DNA of 64,000 nucleotides from Sipunculus nudus (lineage: Eukaryota; Annelida; Sipuncula; Golfingiida; Sipunculidae): positions 76,071,642-76,135,641 of the forward strand of contig CM049306.1 of the NCBI GenBank assembly GCA_026874595.1, read 5' to 3'. Positions 56,001 through 64,000 of the stretch are shown one piece after another. The position numbers and the translations under genes are program-made. Numbering within the stretch: position 1 is the stretch's first letter; the number at the start of each line of letters is the position of its first letter. The notes beneath the pieces are model-generated. The model saw only the letters and a list, made by a program, of their open reading frames with translations, was not told the DNA's origin and did not search any database.

Positions 56001-59000
56001 ACTCATATCTCTGCAGTGGTTTGACTAATTCACCTAAAATTTGGCATGCATATACATCCTAGATAGCTTTCTCAATTTTATGACAGGTGGCGCCACCTAC
56101 ATTCACGTTAACGCTCCACACATAAACCCATATATCTCGGGAACCGTTTGACCGATCCGGAAAAAAATTTTACACAAATGTAGCCCTGGGATAGCTTTAT
56201 AACATACACAACAAAAGGTGGCGCCACCTGCAACCATGTTTGCACGGTGTCCATTTGTTCATCTGCCTGGGGTTAAATCACTCATATCTCTGCAGTGGTT
56301 TGACTAATTCACCTAAAAATCGGCATACATATACATCCTAGATAGCTTTCTTGATTTTATGACAGGTGGCGCCACCTACATTCACGTTAACGCTCCACAC
56401 ATAAACCCATATATCTCGGGAACCGTTTGACCGATCCGGAAAAAATTTTTACACAAATGTAGCCCTGGGATAGCTTTATAACATACACAACAAAAGATGG
56501 CGCCACCTGCAACCATGTTTGCACAGTGTCCATTTGTTCATCTGCCTGGGGTTAAAATCACTCATATCTCTGCAATGGTTTGACTAATTCACCTAAAATT
56601 CGGCATGCGTATACATCCTAGATAGCTTCCTTGATTGTATGACAGGTGGCGCCACCTACATTCATGTTAATGCTGCAGACATCCAAGCTCATATCTCGGG
56701 AACTGTTTGACCGATCCGGAAAAAAAATTTACACAAATGTAGCCCTGGGATAGCTTTATAACATACACAACAAAAGGTGGCGCCACCTGCAACCATGTTT
56801 GCACAGCGTCCATCTGTTTGTCTGCTGTGGGATAAAATCACTCATATCTCTGCAGTGGTTTGACTTTTCCACTTGAAATTTTGCATGTGTATATATCTTG
56901 GATAGTTTCTCGTTCAAATAACAGGTGGCGCCACCTACAATCATGTTTATGTGGCAGAGATCCAATACTTATATTTTACATATGTAACTCTATATCCCCT
57001 TGCCACTCAATCCATGCCTCACTTCACCCGTCCTTCTCTGATTTTGGCGGATACACGTAGTCGCTTGTCAACTACCCGTATTCTAGCTATAATTGTAACA
57101 GCTGGTAAAAATTTGGCAGTTATTTATACCAAGGATAATGATAAATATTGACAGGTAAAGTTGAGAATTTTATGATCACCTGTAGTGATTGTGTGTATTT
57201 ATAAGGGTAATTTAACCCTTTTGGTTTGGTTTTTACTCAGATGACAGCAGCAGACACTGTGGATAAAGAAGAGTCCTTAGCTGCTGTGGCCTACCTTCTC
57301 TCCCTGGCTGTGAAAAGGTTAAGAAAGTTTTACTATTATACATTATCACTGCTTTACATTTTGATTTGAGAATAGCAAAATTAAGTAGGGCATGTATCAT
57401 GTGTGTATCAGTTATATGTCATATCTTGAGGAAAGTGTTGTGATATGTATCATTTCATAAGACGGAGTTACAGCCCTAATATGGAGCATTTTCAAACAAA
57501 TTGGGACCAGGAGCCCAAGTCATAAAAAAAGTGGACTTTTTTTTTTTTTTTTTGGAGGTAACTGCCTCCATTTTTAGCTCAGCTGGCTATAGGTCATCTG
57601 AGCTATAGTCGTGGTCCATTGTCCTTCGTCCGTTCGTCCGTAGATGTGGCATGTTTTGAAACCATAAGACCTAGGAATCCAAAATTCGGCATTATGTTAG
57701 ATGTCCCCAAGATCTCCTACCAAGCCGAAAACTGGGTCTTTGCGACTTTGTTCCTTTTAGAAATTAAGGAAAAACCTCAATTTTTTATTAAAAACCTATT
57801 TTTACACTCCAGGACTGCCTAATATCAATACCACTCATCTGTTTTTCCTCATATTTACCATAATTATTCCTCTATATAGTTCCTATGTACATGCCAGAAA
57901 TTATGTCTGTATTATGTAAATTTAAAAAGTTATGGGCCCAAACGTAATGCATTGTGTAAAAAATCAGGAAAGATATTTGATCACTTAACACAAAATATGT
58001 TAAAGCTATAAACTTTTTTTCCAGTAATATAACTTCAATTAATCAAAATTAAATTGTATACCCAAAATTAGATCAAAATCTTTAAAATTTTTTAAAATAT
58101 TAACAAAAATAAAAAATTGGTACCTTAAATTTTGCCCAAGTTTGACCATGGCACGTTTTTTTCCTGTAAGTACTGTGGATTGAATTTTCACAGCATGTTT
58201 TTTTTAGCATTTTGTCTGTAAACATTAAAAATTTGAAACCAGTTGATCAAAAACTATAGATTTTATTCAAGTTTTCAAGCACCATGTAACATATTGTTTA
58301 CATCAAGCTAGTGTCATGCAGTTTGCAAGTGCTCAGCTCCCCAGCTTCAGCTCTCAGTTCCTAAAATTTGGCATGCAATTAGATGTCTCAAAAACCCCCG
58401 ACCATGCCAAGAATTTGGTCACTAGGACTTAATACCTTCGAGATATTAATGAAAAACTTCATTTTTTCATTAAAAACCCATTGTAACACTTCAAGACTGC
58501 CTAATATCAAAACCACTGATCTGACTTTAATCATATATAATATACATATTTTTCTATACATTCTCTATGCACATGCCAGAAATGATGTCAGTATTGCGTA
58601 ATTGTTTTAAGTTATTGGCCCAAACATAATGCACTTTGTAAAAAATCAAGAAATATATTTACTCCCTTAACAAGAGGATTGCTGAAGCTAGAGATTTTTT
58701 GTCAGGGATGTAACATTATTTAATCAAGATTCAATTGAATACCCAAAATTATTTCTGAATTTTTCAAATTTTATAAGTTATTAGTATAAATATAAAATTA
58801 GTACCTTAAATTTTGCCCAACTTTGACCATGGCATGTTTGTTTCCTGTGAGCACTGATGATATAATTTTCATATCATGCACACATAAAGATTTAAACTAA
58901 AAGATTTTTAAACTAAAAAGCTGAAAGAAATTGGCCAAAAATTGTAGCTTTTATTAATGTTTTTATGAGACCATGACCTTGGCTCTCTGTAGCACCTCTT

Positions 59001-62000
59001 GAGTCACCTGTATTTTGAACTTGTTGAACTTTCAGCAAATTATGCATGCTTGAGGCGAGGCATAAACTGGGGCTCCAGGCAGCTTATTATATAATGGCCA
59101 GCCACAGTTGATCCAGGTGTCCAACCCAACTCATCTAGTAGTTTTAACCAACAACATAACAATAAACAATAAATTAATAAATTTTTATTGGTTTTTAATA
59201 ACAAATTAAAGAAAAATAGAAAAGGAATTTGTTAGTTGATAATAACAGGAAATTAACTTGCAGTTACCGATGATATAAGAATCTTGTATCAATGGATAGA
59301 ATGTCACGTATTCCAAATAACACCATGCAGTCACCTAGGGTATTTTTCAGTTCAATTTTAATGATAAAAAAGTAAATCATATTATTCATTACTAATCATT
59401 AGGGATCATATGAAGGGATTTAATGATAGACAAAGATGCAGTTGATAATATTATTATCTAGATTTCTACTGTGTCTATAGTTAGTACATTGATGTGAAAT
59501 TAGTCCAAAATGAATATATCACATTTTTTAAAAATATAAATAAAAGCCATAAAACCAGGTACTTATGATCATTATTTAAATGTGTGAATTTTGTATATTC
59601 TGGATTCTCAACATCATTGTTTGGTGAAAACTGAATAAATACCAGACATGGTGCGAATACTTTGCAATTGTATTTAAACACGAATATGAATATGTACTCC
59701 ATTATAAAATTTCTTTCATAAGAATGGGAATTCAGGTAAAAATGAAAGTATATGAATACCAGTGCAAATACTTTCAAAATGTATTAATGAATGCATTCAT
59801 GAATATATTCTTTAATATTATTTTAATAATCATTTCAGTTATATTTTATTTGAAAAAATCATACTATTCTCTTATTATTTTTAATAAAAATTATATTTGG
59901 GACAATATTTGTAATTTTTTTAATAAATAGTTAAACTCTTATATTATATGTTCTGCTTATAAGTTATATGGCCAAGTCAAAATCTGTGTGACAATCGCAC
60001 TCCATTTGTTAATAAAATAAATGAAATTAATCCTCTTTCCTGTCTCCAAAGGTACTATCAAAATCATACATAAGCTAAACAACAACAACTCATAATACAG
60101 CTTATTTTTATTACCACATAAAACCAGCATGTGCCTCATTTCTAAATCATATTTTTTTATCATATATAACAGCTGAGGGCCGTGACCCATGTTTTAATGC
60201 TGACCTAACTAATTCTTAACTTAGTTATGTACATCTGCAGAGTTTCCATTTTGGTTTGGGACTACTTGACAGGGTGGTAGCACTCACTTCCTATCATTTT
60301 TATATCCTGGTGTCACCCAGGCCTGGTGTCTACTGCACCTGCGGGTCCTGGGTGTATAATCATCCCCATTGCTGGGTCATAACACCGAGGAACCCCCCAA
60401 AGACACACTCGTATGTGAGTGATACAGGGCTGTAGGGCACAGCCTTCCCTCTAAGCCCGCAGAGCGCTCACCCTGGGTGGGGGCCAACCATGAAAAACCT
60501 CACTGCCTCGGCTGAGATTTGAACCCACGATCTCCCTGCTTTGAGTCCTGCGCTCTACCCCTGAGCCACAGAAGCCGGTGGACTTTAGTCTCATTTTGAG
60601 GGTTCTAGAATCAGACTTAGAAGTACGGACTTGAGAAACCAGGCCGAGTATCATGTCCAGGGGAGAAAAAACCTCTGATTGTATAGACCTCTGGGGAAGG
60701 TAGTTGGTAGGAATTTTGATGACATTAGGGCTCTGTATCAGACCGAATTGAAGGCAAAACTTTGCTGCATTATGGCAGATGATACACATTCACTTCGACG
60801 TTGCTTCGATGAACTGCAGATCGAAAGAAGTTGACGTCTTTGCACACCACACACTAATACACAACGATATAAAAAATTTTTTTTACCACATACCATATCT
60901 TAATAAAATGGGCTTTTAACTCACTAGATTTCTTTTTCCTTTTTGCTTTAGTAGGATCTTAATATGCAGCAGTCCCTCTGTTATTTTATGTGTGTTGTTT
61001 ATGTGCTCGTCCATGCATGATAGGAATTTTTTTATTTACATAAATCCTACAAGTAGTGCATGTGTGTTGTATCCAGTCAGGTTTGGTACTGTTTTATAGT
61101 GCCTTATGGTGAATTCTTGTATATTTTTAGCTATGCTTATTGTAGTAATAAATATTTCCTTTTTATATTTGTGTGGACACAATGTAATTTCCCAGCTTGG
61201 GATTAATAAAGTTTATCTTATCTTTTTTTATCTTATATACATATTGCTACGGCCAACAGAATATTGTGAAACAAAGCTATATATAACATGCTTTAGCTCT
61301 GCATCACAAGCTAAACGTTATTAAACATTTAAGTAAAAAGCATGTAAAATAAAATATACGTTACACCTGATAATCTCACATTTCCATTTTAATTTCTTTT
61401 AATAAGATGATTTGTATTTCACCTGGGTTCCAATTGACTTAGACTCACAGAAGGTGGAATTAAACTTGAACATCAAAGAATTGGACTCAGACTTCACTTT
61501 CCTGGACTCGCACTTGGACTTGGATCATGTTGACATGACTACATGTCTGCTCATGTGGCCTTTATTTGTCTTGCTTTGTTTCAGGGTTCCTCCTTCGGTG
61601 CTAAAGAGCAGATTCTCAGATATCTCTAAGACACTGTTAGACCTACTGGCCAGCCATGCCAACAGCGAAACACCAGCACTGCTCAGATCTGTGAGTACTC
61701 TTGTCTGCTACTACTTGTTGATAATAAAAGACCAATGATCATTAATCAAATATTTTATGCAGCTTCTATATTTCCATGATATCAGCTGTGAAAGTCAGCA
61801 TTCAAGAAACTTTTAAACATTATGGTTATCATACATGGCATGAGGCGGATGTCCTTTTTGTATATGGAGGCAGACAAGTCCCCAGTTATAAAATATTTGT
61901 TTGTTTCTGGATGATAACATTTCTTTGCATTTTCATCCATTCACTGTTTGTTTTTTATTGTACCGTGTTGCATCTTATTTAATTGAATATGAAAGGAAAT

Positions 62001-63254
62001 GACCAATCATAAATTTAATTGATTAATTTGGACACACCTAGAAATTAGTGTAGTAACCTGTAAATTGAAGTCTTAAGCAATAAATGCAACCTTTTATACC
62101 AAAATGTAAAACCGTGAAGCTCTATATAATGTTTGTGGCTCATTGAGTTTGTAAAAATGCAAGATGTGTTTCTTGATAAGATAAACTAAAATATTAAGTT
62201 GACTAAGTCTTTGCCTGATTCTAGTACAATATTTTGTCTTTGTAGAAGGAACAGGTCGAGATTAAATGTATATGATGTCCCAAATCACTTCACAGTAGAC
62301 ACATTTAGGTTGTCAGCCCTAACTTTGTGGACATTTGCACCACAATAGTCTTATACAAAATTTATGTAAATAGGAGAACCTACAATTGTGAATTTATTTT
62401 TGTTCATATATTTGTTTTTTAGCTGCTGATGTGTTTGGCTTTGGTGTTGCGGGTACAAGAACAGGCAGCGTGGACTGATGCATACACATTACAAGTCTAT
62501 CATGGTCTGCTTGCATTTGTCACTCATCCGAAGCCAAAGGTGGGTATGTCAGTCCACTCAGAACTCAGTTTTCTGATATTGGGCTTTTCCTGTAATTGGT
62601 TAGCCCCACAAGATGAAATATGATATGGTCATTTGTTCATGTTTTACTCAATTTAATACAGTTGTTCTTTTACTGAACTTTCAGTGATGCCGAAGAAAGT
62701 GCTAGCCTGAAATTTATCCATTGCATTATTACTATGTACTTTTAAAGAAAAGCAAAATTACAAGGTATTGATATCAGCTGTGGTGCTTCTGAGATACAGA
62801 ATGTGGATGCTCCTTCCTGTTTTGGCATTTAATCCTTTTCTAGGTATGCATTGTGTTTCAAATGCTCAGTACTTACAAATTAAAATTACAGGACAAATTC
62901 ATATACATAAAAATTATCACAGGAAATAAACTAGTCTTTCATTTTCAAGGTGGTGCTGGTTTGGATAAAACAAACCAATAGTGTCATGTAGATTCTAGCA
63001 TTTAACATTCTAAGCTCAGTATTGTTACCAATTGTTGCCTATTGTGAAAATTGGTTTTTATAAGAACAATAGACCAGTGTGATTCAAAGGATGTATGTTA
63101 ATATTTTTTGGACAGGTGAGGAAGGCGGCCCATCACTCTGTATGTGTGGTGTTACGAGGCAGTACTTTTATGACACAGGGAGATCCACCACCCCACCATC
63201 CAGCTGCCTCTGCCACAGCTAAATACTGTATACAGCAGATAGAAGAGAGCGGAG
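39672..63254 (+). CDS. RRP12: RRP12-like ribosome biogenesis/export protein, N-terminal part (exons 1-7)
   Basis: Exons are 39672-39819, 53696-53904, 54627-54710, 57241-57317, 61585-61690, 62423-62539 and 63116-63254. All borders are GT-AG and phases 1, 0, 0, 2, 0, 0, 1 are consistent. The 880 bases encode about 293 residues; human RRP12 has about 1300, so the gene continues past the right edge. Landmarks are [13 protein letters not shown] at residues about 19-31 in the basic N terminus, [11 protein letters not shown] in exon 3, [10 protein letters not shown] in exon 4, [17 protein letters not shown] in exon 6 and [15 protein letters not shown] in exon 7. These are the start of the HEAT-repeat/NUC173 region. 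RRP12 is a nucleolar factor that binds pre-ribosomes and assists maturation and nuclear export of both subunits. Intron 1 is 13.9 kb and packed with transposons. The ATG at 39672 is followed by another at 39678; either could start. Confidence 0.95.
41427..41440. repeat. Poly-C homopolymer
   Basis: A C run inside element family 1b. Confidence 0.9.
42128..45531 (+). mobile_element. Composite element, family 1, copy B, nested in family 1b
   Basis: Opens TTTTTAGCTCAGCTGACTGA, has a GTCC/GTCT microsatellite at 42178-42202 and then six ~336-bp units (anchors 'gttacccatat' near 42303, 42642, 42977, 43312, 43651 and 43997). It ends GTCAGCTGAGCGTCATGACC, CATGGGTCACTTGTTTT. It is homologous and inverse to copy A at 13014-15902. 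It is itself interrupted by a family 2 element at 44175-45345. Copy A supplies the uninterrupted junction text near 13195-13215. Confidence 0.8.
44175..45345 (+). mobile_element. Composite element, family 2, copy 1, nested in family 1 copy B
   Basis: Begins GTATCCGCCAAAACGAAG with an immediate hairpin (TATCCGCCAAAAC-GAA-GTTTTGCGGATA). It ends TTTTGGCAGATAC...CCCGTATTCTAG. The 3' subterminal segment is the inverted complement of the 5' end. Between them lie ~280-bp units ('atatctcgggaaccgtttgaccgat', 'acaaatgtagccctt') that carry two GGTGGCGCCACC-type palindromes each. Two are exact (44490-44501 and 44639-44650) and the later ones decayed. No coding sequence. Confidence 0.75.
45614..47657 (+). 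repeat. Near-identical ~1.02-kb tandem duplication
   Basis: 45614-46632 and 46638-47657 match almost base for base with an offset of 1024-1025. The few differences seen include one extra A near 46890, 'cttcgtgc' versus 'cttcatgc', 'attctgtc' versus 'attgtgtc' and 'ttattgac' versus 'ttatcgac'. The unit covers the 3' end of element 1b plus about 95 bp of its right flank, so it arose after that insertion. Confidence 0.9.
47658..49049 (+). other. RRP12 intron 1, unassigned sequence with two open frames
   Basis: Frames at 47963-48229 (88 codons, with '[11 protein letters not shown]' and '[17 protein letters not shown]') and 48274-48492 (72 codons, Thr-rich) follow one another on the plus strand. 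I recognise neither. They could be a remnant of an inserted gene or chance frames. No repeat is seen in this part. Confidence 0.3.
49050..49300 (-). repeat. Dispersed repeat pair, copy 2, with a Cys-rich frame
   Basis: Matches 25425-25720 over 'gtgtactttctaataatacca', 'catggctcgcac' and 'gacggtgtttcagttt'. The minus frame reads [19 protein letters not shown]. See the paired entry at 25425 for the shared frame. Confidence 0.6.
50388..50565 (+). mobile_element. Probable tRNA-derived SINE
   Basis: An A-box-like TAGTGTGGTTAAAGGC starts at 50401 and a B-box-like GGTTTGATCAG at 50452. They have tRNA-like spacing, followed by a non-tRNA body and a TATG/TA-rich tail from 50562. No acceptor-stem pairing is evident, so it is not a functional tRNA. 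Confidence 0.55.
51049..51364. mobile_element. Harbinger-like MITE, copy 2, with TTA duplication
   Basis: Ends GGCCAAAAAAAAAGGTATGG and CCATACCTTTAATTTTTTGGCC are inverted repeats. The element is flanked on both sides by TTA (51046-51048 and 51365-51367). Same internal text as 4306-4611. Its length of 316 bp and lack of a frame make it non-autonomous. Confidence 0.8.
51368..53695. other. RRP12 intron 1, right part
   Basis: AT-rich with a C run at 52447-52461 and a TA/TG/TC microsatellite at 53017-53075. No exon or element could be supported up to the acceptor at 53694-53695. Confidence 0.6.
54049..54224. mobile_element. TA-flanked MITE (CAGTGGAACCCC termini)
   Basis: The termini CAGTGGAACCCC and GGGGTTCCACTG are perfect inverted repeats, with TA on both sides (54047-54048 and 54225-54226). 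The 176-bp body has repeated 'gtggtcg' boxes. TA duplication and CAGT ends fit a pogo/Tigger-type Tc1/mariner derivative. It lies in RRP12 intron 2. Confidence 0.8.
55622..57086 (+). mobile_element. Composite element, family 2, copy 2, in RRP12 intron 3
   Basis: The best-preserved copy. It has the 5' hairpin TATCCGCCAAAAC-GAA-GTTTTGCGGATA, a CCG-rich stretch at 55667-55687 and then four ~280-bp units. It ends TTTTGGCGGATACACGTAG...CCCGTATTCTAG. The 5' TATCCGCCAAAA is exactly inverted in the 3' TTTTGGCGGATA. Palindromic AGGTGGCGCCACCT sites fall at 55936, 56095, 56216, 56364, 56644, 56775 and 56923, with a one-base variant at 56495. No transposase frame is present. Confidence 0.8.
57571..60196 (+). 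mobile_element. Composite element, family 1b, copy 2, in RRP12 intron 4
   Basis: Begins TTTTTAGCTCAGCTGGC, then 'gtccttcgtccgttcgtccg'. Two ~680-bp units follow (anchors at about 57698 and 58383) whose text matches 39892-41250. The end AACAGCTGAGGGCCGTGACCC, ATGTTTT at 60168-60196 is a decayed form of the family 3' end. About 1.2 kb before this end is AT-rich and unlike copy 1. Confidence 0.65.
60295..60590 (-). mobile_element. tRNA-derived SINE
   Basis: The minus strand has an A box TGGCTCAGGGGTAGAGCG (plus 60551-60568) and a B box GGTTCAAATCT (plus 60515-60525) with normal tRNA spacing, followed by a ~200-bp unrelated body. The ends of the tRNA-like part do not pair as an acceptor stem, so a working tRNA is unlikely. 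Confidence 0.75.
60830..61245 (+). repeat. Probable LINE 3' tail
   Basis: Ends 'gggattaataaagtttatcttatct' with TATCTT-type simple repeats (61199-61240). This is the usual ending of CR1/jockey-type LINE 3' UTRs. Coding part not seen. Confidence 0.45.
61691..62422. other. RRP12 intron 5
   Basis: No repeat or exon seen. The frame 61776-61982 has no support. Confidence 0.6.
62540..63115. other. RRP12 intron 6
   Basis: Unremarkable AT-rich intron; nothing found. Confidence 0.7.
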
Positions 63255-64000
63255 GTGAGGTCATTCAGAATGTAGTCCTGTAGTAGAAAGAAATACTGTA
63301 GTGTTTATTATCCCTTGATCAAGCTCATTAAACTATGTGGAAATTTCAGTTGACAGTTCTCCTTGAGACATGGCTTAAGTACTGTATTACTGCAAATAAT
63401 AATTATAATTAAAGTGTCATATTTTGATGCAAACCCTGTGCTGAAGATTTATTTCATAGTTGGGCGCCTGGACTGTTAATTAAGCCTATCTTTTCCTGAG
63501 ATCCTTTTAATTGAAATAAATAAAAAATGCCCCTGGACATTGTGGTATTGGTGCCTTTATTTATAAAAAACAAACAACAACCATGGCCCCCATGCTGTAC
63601 ATTGATTTACTGACACCTTTCAGGGATGGGGTACATACACGCGGAGTGATGTCATTGTCATCTGTGACATCATGACTTGCACTCCAGATGTGACCGTATC
63701 GTCACATGCTACATCCCGGTGTAAACAAATATGCTATATAAAACCATTAAACACTTATTCTGGGTTTATTGATGCTTGGATTTACACGAAAATTTAAATT
63801 ATGTATTTCAATAATATCCATGATACAGTTCTTCAGTTTTCTTGTACACACACACACACAGAATCAAGTTCAAACAATACCCCTCACTTTGCCCAGAGTT
63901 AATAGTCGTCCTATAATTCACTGATGTGGGGATGATCAAACAAGAGTATTATTTGGGCCTCTTCTCTGTCTCTACGGGTCCAGTCCCTGTCAGACAGATA
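63255..64000. other. RRP12 intron 7, partial
   Basis: The donor GTGAGG at 63255 opens an intron that runs to the window edge. A cluster of TGACATCA-like words lies at 63640-63690 and a (CA)n run at 63847-63860. I do not see the next RRP12 exon. Confidence 0.6.

Noticed and set aside
60515-60568. tRNA gene from A and B boxes
   Set aside because: No acceptor-stem pairing and a long SINE body follows; annotated as a SINE.
60451-60789. 112-codon minus frame
   Set aside because: It runs through the tRNA-derived SINE.
63255-63283. Frame continuing past 63254 to a stop
   Set aside because: It reads through a good GTGAGG donor, and homology to RRP12 stops at the exon border.

Overview
This window is nuclear DNA from an invertebrate animal. 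The genes are split by GT-AG introns, exons are short and introns are long and AT-rich. There are many (TA)n microsatellites and several classes of degenerate transposon. A marine mollusc, most likely a bivalve, fits best. The clue is the repeat families with AGCTCAGCTGAC-type ends, GTCC/ACGG microsatellites and a CCCATGGG palindrome near the end, which I associate with bivalve genomes. That assignment is from memory and unverified.

Four protein-coding loci can be supported. (1) A three-exon carbohydrate sulfotransferase of the CHST8-14 type (+, 3987-10222). (2) A FAHD1-like acylpyruvase/oxaloacetate decarboxylase paralog, copy A (-, 20459-23143). (3) A second FAHD1-like gene, copy B (-, 31131-36805), with an additional homologous first exon farther upstream (38784-38854). 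(4) The 5' quarter of RRP12, a ribosome biogenesis and export factor (+, 39672 to beyond the right edge; seven exons seen, about 293 codons). FAHD1-B and RRP12 are divergently transcribed from a shared ~0.8 kb interval. The two FAHD1 genes are tandem paralogs with identical exon lengths (71, 97 and 483 nt), but copy A has lost the His-x-x-Glu catalytic dyad and copy B keeps it.

The rest is mostly mobile-element debris. It includes a 5'-truncated, frameshifted Ty3/gypsy-type element with its 3' LTR (10642-12571), a jockey/CR1-like LINE remnant (about 24.5-25.3 kb), an RTE-like remnant (about 27.2-29.1 kb), two copies of a TTA-flanked Harbinger-like MITE, a TA-flanked MITE, two tRNA-derived SINEs and a probable Helitron 3' end. 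Large composite elements with internal tandem arrays fill 13.0-15.9 kb and the introns of RRP12. Intron 1 of RRP12 holds a three-level nest (element inside element inside element) followed by a recent ~1 kb tandem duplication.

The most unusual pattern is a 12-bp perfect palindrome, GGTGGCGCCACC. It occurs 16 times exactly, plus many near matches, inside two otherwise different repeat families, with regular spacing. Each half matches the AGRKGGCRS core of the animal CTCF motif. Whether this reflects insulator-protein or transposase binding, or simply shared ancestry, cannot be settled from sequence alone.
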